IMG/VR virus record: IMGVR_UViG_3300003332_000137
Coordinates: 1 to 34,823 of that record
Source: a virus
Length of the DNA: 34,823 nucleotides
Reading direction: 5' to 3' (one strand)
Part shown: piece after piece, positions 23,423 to 29,758 of the stretch
Layout of the letters: each line of letters begins with the position of its first letter
Position numbering within the stretch: position 1 is the stretch's first letter
Notes under the pieces: model-generated
The model's input: only the letters and a program-made list of their open reading frames with translations
Told to the model about the DNA's origin: nothing
Databases searched by the model: none
Made by a program: the position numbers and the translations under genes

Positions 23423-24290
23423 TGCGATTACCTCTCTGACTGTTACTGATGTTTGATAATTGACTACTGCCTTCCTGCTGAACAATTGCGGACTCTCTGA
23501 TTATCGACTCCACAAAAGTTTTGTAATACATGGGCGTGTCTGGCACCCGCCCTAACACAACCTCTGCCGCCTCCATTGCATCGATAACCGTTTTCACCTC
23601 AACCCCGAGATCGATCCACGACTTAAACAGCGGTATCGACTTAACCGTTGAAACCTGATGCAACTGAAAGCCCCGATACCGGATAAAAAACTGAGACCAC
23701 TCTTGAGGCATACGTGGTTGCGCGATCTGGTTTGAATCAACCAACACGTATAACTCTGTAGTTGATACTGGTGAAGGTATAAGTACAGTGGTATCAGATT
23801 CCCCGTTCTCTGGGGGTTCATACCCTCCACCGTCTTGGCGTTCTTCTAGGGGCTCAAGCTCCGCAACATCAGCCACAACAACAATGTCGCTGGGGGCTGT
23901 GCTGGGGGCTGTGCTCTGGGGGCTCACTGGGGGTTCATATTTTGGACGGATCTCTCCTATAGTCGCCAAAGGGAGAAAAAATTGAGGCTTATCAAACCGG
24001 CTTCTCTTCGGTAGCGCCTTAATTAATCCCACCCTAACCAGCTCCTGCCACCGCGCCCGGATATAATCATCACTAATGTTGGCCACCCGCCTTGCAGGCA
24101 TCTTGCTTTTCGCATCTGGGATGAACTCAATGACCCGCTTACAGACACCCTTGGTCGTCTCCACGATGCCGGTACGATAATTCATGTGCCGGCGAAGACC
24201 TCGCAGATAGATATCCTTCGCCTCGCTCGTGAGGCCCTGCAAGCGATCATCTTCCTCGCCGTTCCACTGGGTGATGATGCCGTCTGCCAC
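23301..24290 (-). CDS. Replication initiator O-like protein
   Basis: A 329-residue protein. The N-terminus (about 10-105) is a winged-helix region (LTSEAKDIYLRGLRRHM, then ISDDYIRARWQELVRVGLIK). A Pro/Ser/Thr linker follows at about 115-180 (YEPPVSPQSTAPSTAPSD). The C-terminal domain (LPQEWSQ-like start, then FKSWIDLGVEVKTVIDAM and MYYKTFVESII) resembles DnaT/O-type partner-binding domains. It uses a GTG start with a TAGTG overlap. It precedes the P-like loader, as in lambda. The linker DNA contains clustered iterons. Confidence 0.72.
   Translation of the reverse strand: MADGIITQWNGEEDDRLQGLTSEAKDIYLRGLRRHMNYRTGIVETTKGVCKRVIEFIPDAKSKMPARRVANISDDYIRARWQELVRVGLIKALPKRSRFDKPQFFLPLATIGEIRPKYEPPVSPQSTAPSTAPSDIVVVADVAELEPLEERQDGGGYEPPENGESDTTVLIPSPVSTTELYVLVDSNQIAQPRMPQEWSQFFIRYRGFQLHQVSTVKSIPLFKSWIDLGVEVKTVIDAMEAAEVVLGRVPDTPMYYKTFVESIIRESAIVQQEGSSQLSNISNSQRGNRNATHKRSGKNTPVSRAIESERQCEEYYRNNSDDENIKPHA
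23810..23940. other. Candidate replication origin: CTGGGGG iterons in the O-like gene
   Basis: CTGGGGG followed by C/T and T occurs at 23810, 23890, 23902, 23916 and 23927, with a degenerate copy (CTAGGGGCT) at 23846. Four copies are packed with 11-14-base spacing. The outer two copies also share TTCATA. The cluster sits in the linker of the initiator gene, exactly where lambda ori lies within O, and a more A/T-rich stretch follows. Initiator binding is inferred. Confidence 0.55.
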
Positions 24291-25132
24291 TACGCCGCAT
24301 CCTCCATATCAAACCGAGCCAGCAGCTCCGTCACAGGCTTTCTGCTGCTCCCCTTTGCTGAGATGCTACGGCTCGCCTTAAAGTAATTGATATGCGCACC
24401 AGCGGCCTTGTAGAGATTGCGGGTGTGAGTTGTCGAATGATTGGAAATCACCACCGGCACACCGCGATCACGACAACGAGTGGCGCTGACCGTTAAGCGA
24501 TGATGCTGCTTCGAATCAAAACCACCGGCACTGTAGGCCGTAAAGCTCGATGATACTGAGAGCGGCACATAAGGAGGATCACAATAGACCACATCCCCAG
24601 CCCTGGTCAGAATCATCGTGTAGTGGAAATCCTCATGGACCAGTCGCGCACGTTGCAACTTCTCAGCAAACGCCCGCATCTCATCCTCTGGGAAATAGAC
24701 CGATTTATACTTACCGTGTGGCACATTAAAGCCACCAGAAGCGTTATAGCGACACAGGCCGTTATAACAATGCCGGTTAAGCCACACAAAGTACGCCGCT
24801 CGCTTAAAAGAATCTGACGATCCCAGGACACCATTCAGCGTATTAAACTCATCCCTTATCGCGTAGTAATTCTCTGGCGTGTTAGCCTTGAGGCCGAACA
24901 ACCCCTTCACATAATCGACAAACCAATCACCCTCATTTTTCAGAATGATGTAGAGATCGATCAGATCTTTATTATTATCTGCAAGCAGATACTCGCCGTA
25001 GTCCGTGCCCATAAACACAGCGCCAGATCCAACGAACGGCTCCACCAGGCGATCACCCTTTGGCAACTTATTGATAATGCGCGGTAGCAATTTACGTTTG
25101 CCGCCCGGCCATTTTAGGAAGGGTTTAGTCAT
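24290..25132 (-). CDS. DNA adenine methyltransferase (Dam-like, D12 class)
   Basis: A 280-residue N6-adenine methyltransferase. FLKWPGGKRKLLP (residues 5-17) and VEPFVGSGAVF (30-40) bind SAM, and DPPY at 185-188 is the catalytic motif IV. The target-recognition region lies between. Dam-type enzymes often modify GATC, but the target cannot be read here. The ATG at 25132 overlaps the upstream methyltransferase stop as TGATG; a start at 25168 would give 12 extra residues. Likely protects phage DNA from restriction. Confidence 0.88.
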   Translation of the reverse strand: MTKPFLKWPGGKRKLLPRIINKLPKGDRLVEPFVGSGAVFMGTDYGEYLLADNNKDLIDLYIILKNEGDWFVDYVKGLFGLKANTPENYYAIRDEFNTLNGVLGSSDSFKRAAYFVWLNRHCYNGLCRYNASGGFNVPHGKYKSVYFPEDEMRAFAEKLQRARLVHEDFHYTMILTRAGDVVYCDPPYVPLSVSSSFTAYSAGGFDSKQHHRLTVSATRCRDRGVPVVISNHSTTHTRNLYKAAGAHINYFKASRSISAKGSSRKPVTELLARFDMEDAA

Positions 25133-25974
25133 CAGAACATTTCCCTTTGCGGTTTCTCGTCCGCACATCTGGCATTAACCCAAACCACCTCTTCACGAAG
25201 CCCAGTGCCCCTACCAGAAGAGATGCGGGCACTCTTCGAGTACCGATCCCAGTTTTTCAACATGCCCTCATATAATTCGGATGGATACCCACTTAACACC
25301 ACTGCACCCTCTACGGCATTAAGCGTTTCCAGCAGCTCAATATGTTGATCATCAGTCATCTCGTGACGATAGACACCGCTATTACTTCTCATCACTCTGG
25401 TGTCATGTACATAAGGAGGATCGACAAAGTGCAGAGTGTCAGGCCCATCGTTCAATTTAATAACGTCGACTGCAGGGCGGTTTTCTATAATCACCCCTCG
25501 CAGGCGTTCCCCAAATGTTGCGATCTTCTCTGGGTACCGGGACCATATATGTGCTGCCAACCCATAATCTCGCTTGGAATCAGATCTAAATCCGGTGCTC
25601 ATTCCAACAGCACCACCCGATCCAAACCCCGCCTCCGCTCTAAATAAAGTACGCCTAGCCTGTTCCACCGGATCATCACAATTCACATAAGACTCACTAA
25701 ACTCATCACGAGAAAAAGGTGTCAATGAGCAGGACTCAATAAGCTGCGCACTTAGCACAGGATCTCGAAGTACTTTAAAAACATTAACAATTTCACCATC
25801 GAGATCGTTATAGACCTCAGCATAACTCCGCTCTTTCTGCATCAGCACTCCAGCTGCTCCACCGAACGGCTCAACATACGTTTGGTGAGCCGGAAAGAAT
25901 GAGATGATCCAGGGAGCCAATCTAAACTTGGCCCCGTGGTAGCGCATGACTGGTGAGGTGATCGGTACGTTCAC
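25132..25974 (-). CDS. Second DNA adenine methyltransferase (D12 class)
   Basis: A 280-residue protein with SPVMRYHGAKFRLAPWII (residues 7-24), VEPFGGAAGVLM (34-45) and DPPY at 185-188. It is clearly divergent from its neighbour: the residues around motif I and the recognition domain differ, so a second target is likely. It uses GTG, with GGAGAG six bases upstream; an ATG nine codons later would lose part of the SAM motif. It is translationally coupled to the Dam-like gene. Confidence 0.85.
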   Translation of the reverse strand: MNVPITSPVMRYHGAKFRLAPWIISFFPAHQTYVEPFGGAAGVLMQKERSYAEVYNDLDGEIVNVFKVLRDPVLSAQLIESCSLTPFSRDEFSESYVNCDDPVEQARRTLFRAEAGFGSGGAVGMSTGFRSDSKRDYGLAAHIWSRYPEKIATFGERLRGVIIENRPAVDVIKLNDGPDTLHFVDPPYVHDTRVMRSNSGVYRHEMTDDQHIELLETLNAVEGAVVLSGYPSELYEGMLKNWDRYSKSARISSGRGTGLREEVVWVNARCADEKPQREMF

Positions 25975-25987
25975 TCGTTACTCTCCA

Positions 25988-26239
25988 CTATGCCCCGCAC
26001 TCATCAGCACTAATTCTCAAATTATTGATGAGCTCATCGAGATCGATATCAATAAATTTATCTTGGTCATCTTTAAACTTTGCGATCTCCTTCTCGACCT
26101 CATTAATCGCAGAATCCCACCCCCTATGAAAATAATCATCAGCGCCAGCACCGCCGGTCTCATGGAGTACAGAGGCCACAAGCGCCAGCGCGACTTTCCA
26201 GCCCTTTCCAAAATCTTCCTGCACACAAAGTTCGCACAT
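25988..26239 (-). CDS. Hypothetical acidic protein
   Basis: An 83-residue protein with an N-terminal CxxC (MCELCVQEDFGKGW), a hydrophobic middle (VALALVASVLHETGG) and a highly charged C-terminal helix (NEVEKEIAKFKDDQDKF). I chose the ATG at 26239, which overlaps the stop of a 36-codon gene as TGATG and has AGGAGG upstream; an ATG at 26260 is possible. It is part of the early left operon, before the methyltransferases. No family recognised. Confidence 0.55.
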   Translation of the reverse strand: MCELCVQEDFGKGWKVALALVASVLHETGGAGADDYFHRGWDSAINEVEKEIAKFKDDQDKFIDIDLDELINNLRISADECGA

Positions 26240-26349
26240 CACCCCCACCTCCTCTTCCATCCCCGCTGCGTCCGCCGCAACTGGATCACCTGCTCATTGG
26301 TGTAACCAAAGAGGTGTTTTAATCGCCATATCTTCAAGCAGCAATTCAC
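26239..26349 (-). CDS. Small basic protein (36 aa), GTG start
   Basis: A 36-codon frame begins at GTG in a GTGA overlap with the upstream stop and ends in a TGATG overlap with the next gene. The product is strongly basic, with 9 Arg/Lys in its last 27 residues, and Trp-rich: WRLKHLFGYTNEQVIQLRR, then WKRRWG. It fills an otherwise unexplained gap in a chain of overlapping genes. It may bind nucleic acid. No family is recognised. Confidence 0.45.
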   Translation of the reverse strand: MNCCLKIWRLKHLFGYTNEQVIQLRRTQRGWKRRWG

Positions 26350-26597
26350 GCCGTGGCCCCCACATCAAGGTTGAAGCCGCTCTCTTCTCTTTGCTGTTTG
26401 GTCGGGTTCTCTGGAAGCCGGTGCTGCCCTCTTGGAGATGTGCAACTGGGAAACTTGAGCCCGATGCCGCATGCCACCTTTCCTGAAAAGCTCACTCGAT
26501 TGGTGCAGGCCGCGCACCTCATCTGTTGCAGCTCCATCCAGGCGGCCTGATCAAATGTGGGATCGGCGTGATCATGGAGAGACTCGCCGTAACTCAT
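26346..26597 (-). CDS. Hypothetical Cys-rich protein
   Basis: An 83-residue protein with four closely placed Cys (CAACTNR, then GKVACGIGLKFPSC) that likely bind zinc, followed by a Pro/Gln-rich tail. The N-terminal segment is acidic (MSYGESLHDHADP). It is coupled to its neighbours by ATGA and GTGA overlaps. No function recognised. Confidence 0.55.
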   Translation of the reverse strand: MSYGESLHDHADPTFDQAAWMELQQMRCAACTNRVSFSGKVACGIGLKFPSCTSPRGQHRLPENPTKQQREESGFNLDVGATA

Positions 26598-26953
26598 CGG
26601 AAAAACTCCGAGCTGGGCAACAAATCAGGATTAAGCATGCGGATCGGCATCTTCAACGTTTTGGCCCACTTCATCTCTTGGGACACCCCTCTAGAATCAC
26701 CCCAACCAGGTAGACGCAGCACCGCCAGCACATCGCATCGAGCGATAGAGCTATTGCAATAATCCTCCCAAAACTCAAAGTCAGTTGGTAGCGGCCCATA
26801 TGCGGCCAGCGAATGTCCGTGAGCAATAGGGCTAAACACATGCAACCCCGAGAGCATCATCGCCGCTGCGTATTCGCACACAGCCTCAAAGCGGGCATGC
26901 TCTACACCCTTATCGTCATCGGTGTAGGGTGATGCGAGATAGATCATATTCAT
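26594..26953 (-). CDS. DUF1937 family protein
   Basis: A 119-residue protein matching DUF1937: MIYLASPYTDDD, then HARFEAVCEYAAAMMLSGLHVFSPIAHGHS, WEDYCNSSIARCDVLAVL, LPGWGDSRGVSQEMKWA and a final IRMLNPD. The fold resembles nucleoside 2-deoxyribosyltransferases, and the conserved SP, H and E residues are present. The family is common in phage early operons; a role in nucleotide metabolism is an inference. ATGA overlaps bound it on both sides. Confidence 0.78.
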   Translation of the reverse strand: MNMIYLASPYTDDDKGVEHARFEAVCEYAAAMMLSGLHVFSPIAHGHSLAAYGPLPTDFEFWEDYCNSSIARCDVLAVLRLPGWGDSRGVSQEMKWAKTLKMPIRMLNPDLLPSSEFFR

Positions 26954-27228
26954 ACCGGATCAGCCTTGGCCCCAATGAGCCTCTCAATTTTCATAGAAAC
27001 CTTGGCCCCAAACAGCGACCCCGCAACCGTTCCGACGATGTACGGCAAGGCAAATGCCCATGGCATATCCGCCATCACCAGCTCGCGGAAGGTTAAAAAG
27101 AAAATCCCGTTGGAAAGTACCGAAGTTGATGCGTGGTAGATCATGTTGTCTCTGTTCCTGGCACGGGAGACCAGAGTGAACGCGACGTTTTGAGAAAAGG
27201 CCAAGAGCGCTATCCATAGCAGAGTCAT
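26950..27228 (-). CDS. Small inner-membrane protein
   Basis: A 92-residue protein with three hydrophobic segments: LLWIALLAFSQNVAFTLV, TSVLSNGIFFLTFREL and WAFALPYIVGTVAGSLFG. The spacing and the RARNRDNMIYHA loop resemble a conserved phage membrane family of unknown function. The ATG at 27228 overlaps the preceding stop as ATGA; a TTG at 27243 is less likely. Confidence 0.6.
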   Translation of the reverse strand: MTLLWIALLAFSQNVAFTLVSRARNRDNMIYHASTSVLSNGIFFLTFRELVMADMPWAFALPYIVGTVAGSLFGAKVSMKIERLIGAKADPV

Positions 27229-27482
27229 TCGGCACCCTCGCAATCACAAATCGTCATTCCCGCCAAAGCGGTTATTTCTGCTGGGCGCTCCATATCATCT
27301 ATTTGAGCCTGCAAAAACCCTTTTACATATTCATCACCGTGAATACCGCGCAGCGCGCTAATAGAGATCGTTGTCACCATTCCCATATATTCGGCAGCCT
27401 CATCGGGCGGCAGCTTGGCGCTAAATACATGATCGATCGCAGTATTCTGGGTGGCGCTTAATGGCGTGGCGATAGCATTCAT
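27225..27482 (-). CDS. Hypothetical early protein
   Basis: An 85-residue acidic protein: an N-terminal Ala/Thr stretch (MNAIATPLSATQNTAIDHVF), a central helical region (LPPDEAAEYMGMV), and a C-terminus with CDCEGAE. The ATG at 27482 overlaps the stop of the 31-codon gene before it as ATGA. It ends in an ATGA overlap with the membrane gene. No family recognised. Confidence 0.55.
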   Translation of the reverse strand: MNAIATPLSATQNTAIDHVFSAKLPPDEAAEYMGMVTTISISALRGIHGDEYVKGFLQAQIDDMERPAEITALAGMTICDCEGAE

Positions 27483-27574
27483 CCTGTCGCCCCCATCACC
27501 GGAATCACCACCAGAAACACAAACAACACCAACACATCCATCCAGCCCCACTTGGGCTCATTAAACCGGCTCAT
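27479..27574 (-). CDS. Single-span membrane microprotein (31 aa)
   Basis: A 31-codon gene linked at both ends by ATGA overlaps (27574-27571 with the CII-like stop, 27482-27479 with the next ATG). The product has a short charged head (MSRFNEPKWG) and one strongly hydrophobic helix (MDVLVLFVFLVVIPVMGAT). The two perfect stop-start overlaps make it a real gene rather than chance. It may act at the inner membrane; its partner is unknown. Confidence 0.68.
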   Translation of the reverse strand: MSRFNEPKWGWMDVLVLFVFLVVIPVMGATG

Positions 27575-28005
27575 GAGGCCTCCTTATTTACCGTGTTTTT
27601 CAACACCGTAAGCGAGTGAATCTGCTCCGAGATCTCACGATTGATTCGCTCCCTCTCCTTCTCATCAATACCGCCGGGCAACGACTCCTCAACCGCCCTG
27701 CACACATCGCCGCCCTCACTGACAGCATGCAGCACAGCCGCCATCACGCTATCGTGAGACTCGCTCGTCTTGGTCACAAACTTGCCATCGAACATCTCGC
27801 ACAACACCTCAAGTGGTGTGGTATCGCCCGTGCGGTCTACGATAGAGACAAACTCGCCAATGGTGGGTTGATGCAAATCGTCAGTAGGATTGAGCTTGGT
27901 CGCAAACGTGTTCTCTCTCTTGCCCATGCTTCTGGCAAGGCCTGATACCCCGTTAGGCTTAAAATTGAGCGCTGCCGTATGTAGCGCGATAAACAACCTA
28001 TCCAT
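27571..28005 (-). CDS. CII/CP76-like phage regulatory protein
   Basis: A 144-residue protein of the Phage_CP76/CII-like family: GVSGLARSMGKRENTFATKLNP, then LHQPTIGEFVSIVDRTGDT, and a C-terminal helical region with EKERERINREISEQIHSL. The N-terminal part is a helix-turn-helix fold. The ATG at 28005 gives the family's usual start; an in-frame start at 28077 seems too long. It lies behind the cro-like gene and begins an overlapping early cluster. It may activate lysogeny genes, including the opposite-strand promoter at 28047. Confidence 0.72.
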   Translation of the reverse strand: MDRLFIALHTAALNFKPNGVSGLARSMGKRENTFATKLNPTDDLHQPTIGEFVSIVDRTGDTTPLEVLCEMFDGKFVTKTSESHDSVMAAVLHAVSEGGDVCRAVEESLPGGIDEKERERINREISEQIHSLTVLKNTVNKEAS

Positions 28006-28046
28006 TGCTAAACATCCTCCATGCCTTAGCTGCACCGTTGGTATTC

Positions 28047-28074
28047 TTGACCCATACTCTGGGCATGAGACAAT
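28047..28074 (+). promoter_or_regulatory. Predicted plus-strand promoter, pRE-like position
   Basis: TTGACC (28047-28052) and GACAAT (28069-28074) are separated by 16 bases, with TGA before the -10 (extended -10). Transcription would start near 28081 and run across the small plus-strand gene, antisense to cro, toward the repressor gene. This matches the position of lambda pRE relative to cII and cro. CII dependence is not shown. Confidence 0.5.
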
Positions 28075-28116
28075 CACCCCATACGATTAAATATAAAAAC
28101 ATCACAGGAGACCCCT

Positions 28117-28353
28117 ATGGCCGAGGCCGAGTACGAACCGGGAGACGACCAGAAGGTGCTCGACACCGTTGTGGCGTTCGACGCATATATCGATATATTG
28201 AACAGAGCTATTGCGCATCATCATCCCCAAATGGCAGAGGAACTGTCCGAAGACTTAGCGGCAACTGCGAAACGAGTGAAAGATCTACTGCCGGCAGAAC
28301 TGCACCGCGTAGAGGGCAAGCTGAACAGCTGGGTAGAGAGCTTGAAGCCCTAG
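28117..28353 (+). CDS. Small acidic protein between CII-like and Cro-like genes
   Basis: A 78-residue helical acidic protein (MAEAEYEPGDDQKVLD, then HHHPQMAEELSEDLAATAKR, ending EGKLNSWVESLKP). AGGAG lies six bases before the ATG and a promoter is predicted 36 bases upstream, so it has its own expression signals. It lies opposite to the early left operon, in the gap between cro and the CII-like gene. No family is recognised. A role in the lysis-lysogeny decision is possible from its position. Confidence 0.55.
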   Translation: MAEAEYEPGDDQKVLDTVVAFDAYIDILNRAIAHHHPQMAEELSEDLAATAKRVKDLLPAELHRVEGKLNSWVESLKP

Positions 28354-28502
28354 CCCAAGCGCCCCACCCTGCCAATGTTGCAGCGGCGCTCATGCAGCAC
28401 CGCCAGGGAATAAAAAAGTGGCGACTGCAAGCGCCACAAAACCACATAAGGGAAAACTTAGGGAAAACCCTGCGGTGGTTGAGGAGATATTTGGGGGAGA
28501 GA
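28354..28502 (+). other. Unassigned gap with an open plus-strand frame
   Basis: This 149-base stretch lies between the small plus-strand gene and the end of cro. A plus-strand frame one base back from the preceding gene stays open and reads coding-like (LGRELEALAQAPHPANVAAA, then MQHRQGIKKWRL). It has only a late ATG near 28391 and no ribosome site, and it runs on into antisense of cro. No slippery site is visible. It may be decayed sequence or an unrecognised extension. Confidence 0.25.
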
Positions 28503-28739
28503 TCATGCTGCCTTCTCTTCCTGAATTGCGTCAGCACCATAAAAATGCGCCAAAACTTCTGGTATAGAGACATTTCCATCAGATTCTTTAGCCATATTGA
28601 TCAAAAGCTCTTTACGCGGCACCTTTCTGGCAACAGGAATCAGATGGACTTTTATGTAACTAAGCGTGGTGCCACAGCGGGAGGCGTACTGCTCTCTGGC
28701 GGGTGCATCAAGGCTTTTCCAATAGGTTGATAAGTTCAT
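28503..28739 (-). CDS. Cro/YdaS-like repressor
   Basis: A 78-residue helix-turn-helix protein: LDAPAREQYASRCGTTLSYIKVHL, then PRKELLINMAKESDGNVSIPEVLAHFYG. This is the pattern of YdaS/Cro-type phage regulators. It is divergent from the larger repressor gene and starts the early left operon. Its promoter (28775-28747) has an operator in the spacer, and the predicted transcript start is at or one base before the ATG, so its mRNA may lack a leader. It should compete with the repressor for the shared operators. Confidence 0.72.
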   Translation of the reverse strand: MNLSTYWKSLDAPAREQYASRCGTTLSYIKVHLIPVARKVPRKELLINMAKESDGNVSIPEVLAHFYGADAIQEEKAA

Positions 28740-28746
28740 GCTGAAA

Positions 28747-28775
28747 ACTCTAATACCTTTTGGGTATCAGGTCAA
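28747..28775 (-). promoter_or_regulatory. Early left promoter (pR-like) for cro
   Basis: On the minus strand TTGACC (28775-28770) and TAGAGT (28752-28747) are 17 bases apart. The whole spacer is filled by operator O1 (28753-28767), so repressor binding should block polymerase directly. The start is expected near 28740, next to the cro ATG at 28739. Confidence 0.7.
28753..28767. promoter_or_regulatory. Operator O1
   Basis: A 15-bp palindrome ATACC-TTTTG-GGTAT. The same ATACC-N5-GGTAT frame recurs at 31832-31846 beside the other early promoter. Confidence 0.75.
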
Positions 28776-28785
28776 CAGCTATTTA

Positions 28786-28800
28786 CAACCTTTTGGGTTA
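28786..28800. promoter_or_regulatory. Operator O2
   Basis: CAACC-TTTTG-GGTTA, centred 33 bp from O1, about three helical turns. A near copy (CAACC-TTTTT-GGTAA) lies at 31885-31899. Confidence 0.68.
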
Positions 28801-28806
28801 TATAAC
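28801..28806 (+). promoter_or_regulatory. Possible -10 of the repressor promoter (pRM-like)
   Basis: TATAAC lies directly beside O2 on the plus strand and 30 bases before the repressor ATG. No good -35 is present at 16-18 bases, as is usual for a promoter that needs activation by bound repressor. Confidence 0.35.
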
Positions 28807-28813
28807 TTTCAGG

Positions 28814-28826
28814 CCCAAAACGGTTG
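28814..28826. promoter_or_regulatory. Degenerate operator O3
   Basis: On the minus strand CAACCGTTTTGGG resembles O2 with one extra base between the half-sites. It lies just before the repressor start, where it could allow self-repression. Confidence 0.4.
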
Positions 28827-28835
28827 AATACGCTC

Positions 28836-29363
28836 ATGGTTACAAACAAAGAAACACGCCTTTGGAACGCTCGATATTTAGTAGCTCAGGCCGGTACGAT
28901 CGCCGCATTTTCCAATGCGATCGGTAAGGCTCAGGCTCAGGTTGGGCAGTTCGTTGGCGTTAATCCAGTCAAAGGAATTGGCAGCAATATCGCCAGGCAA
29001 ATTGAATCTGCATTTGATAAAACTGAGGGGTGGCTAGATACCCCCCACCCCCTAGGTTGGAGTAAAATTGAAAAGCCAGAGTGGAAAGAACAGCAGCTTG
29101 AGCTGATGGCACGCATAGAAAATGATCGTGGCGAACTCAAGGATGACTATATCAAAGAGGCGTTTGAGGGATATCTCCAGGGAGAGGGTCAGCTAACGGC
29201 CCCTGATCATGCGGGTAACGCTAAAGTGAATTCAAGCCTAAATACCAATGAAGATCCCGAAGGGGCCAAGCTATTAGACGAGATTGCTCTGCTTTATTAC
29301 TCAAAAAAAATAAACAAAAGCGACCTCCAGGCCGCTCTGCATTTGTTCTTATCTAAGAAATAA
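28836..29363 (+). CDS. CI-like repressor without a peptidase domain
   Basis: A 175-residue protein with an N-terminal helix-turn-helix region at about 5-60 (ARYLVAQAGTIAAFSNAIGK, then VGQFVGVNPVKGIGSNIARQI, then GWLDTPH), as in XRE/CI proteins. The C-terminal 110 residues are helical and charged, ending LHLFLSKK. No Ser-Lys S24/LexA peptidase pattern is visible, so RecA-induced self-cleavage is unlikely. I chose the ATG at 28836; a TTG at 28824 lies inside O3. No clear ribosome site precedes it. Its 3' end overlaps a convergent gene by 15 bases. Confidence 0.68.
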   Translation: MVTNKETRLWNARYLVAQAGTIAAFSNAIGKAQAQVGQFVGVNPVKGIGSNIARQIESAFDKTEGWLDTPHPLGWSKIEKPEWKEQQLELMARIENDRGELKDDYIKEAFEGYLQGEGQLTAPDHAGNAKVNSSLNTNEDPEGAKLLDEIALLYYSKKINKSDLQAALHLFLSKK

Positions 29364-29546
29364 ATTGCAGGCGATCACCGCCTCATAAAAATACATACCA
29401 AGTTCCCAGGGCAGTATCACCGCCAGCTCTCCTTTTTGATAAACAACAAAATCACCCTCAACCGGTACCCGTCTCCGATGAGCAAAAACACGATCCCCCG
29501 CCTTACCGAGCCCAGCGATATCTTTACTTAAAGTTAAATCTAACAT
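29349..29546 (-). CDS. Small hypothetical protein
   Basis: A 65-residue protein: MLDLTLSKDIAGLGKAGDRV, then AHRRRVPVEGDFVVYQKGELAVIL and a hydrophobic tail with LGMYFYEAV. The ATG at 29546 has GGAT just upstream; an ATG at 29585 has none. It is convergent with the repressor gene, overlapping it by 15 bases. The 212-base stretch to its right holds a terminator and no other gene. No family recognised. Confidence 0.45.
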   Translation of the reverse strand: MLDLTLSKDIAGLGKAGDRVFAHRRRVPVEGDFVVYQKGELAVILPWELGMYFYEAVIACNLFLR

Positions 29547-29717
29547 TCTTATCCATTCCCATTGTCTTGCCCATTTCCTTATCATGACGACAGTGGCTCA
29601 TTGTGACGCCAAGTAACCGTCGATCCGTATGGATATAAGCAAGAGTTTGACCTATTTTTAGTCTGGAATTATGTAGATAAGATGGAGATAAAATGGAGAT
29701 CTCTGAATTACAGGCAC

Positions 29718-29744
29718 AAAAAAACCCGCCGAAGCGGGCTTTTT
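29718..29744. terminator. Bidirectional terminator after the HEPN gene
   Basis: CCCGC-CGAA-GCGGG (29725-29738) is flanked by seven A on the left and five T on the right. On the minus strand the loop is TTCG and seven T follow, an ideal terminator 15 bases beyond the HEPN gene stop. Confidence 0.85.
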
Positions 29745-29758
29745 ATCAGGTTAATTGG

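Noticed and set aside
28208-28579. 123-codon minus-strand frame between cro and the CII-like gene
   Set aside because: Trp/Cys/Phe-rich with no ribosome site, and it overlaps cro in another frame. The plus-strand gene at 28117 has a better start and promoter.
28005-28730. 241-codon plus-strand frame across this region
   Set aside because: Starts without a ribosome site inside the CII-like gene, and runs antisense through cro. Only its part at 28354-28502 is kept as an open question.
29679-29702. Short direct repeat GATGGAGAT/AATGGAGAT
   Set aside because: Only two short copies in a non-coding stretch with no dyad or link to a gene; not distinguishable from chance.
29718-29744. Considered as an attachment site core
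   Set aside because: The symmetrical GC stem with A and T flanks is fully explained as a bidirectional terminator, and no integrase is nearby.
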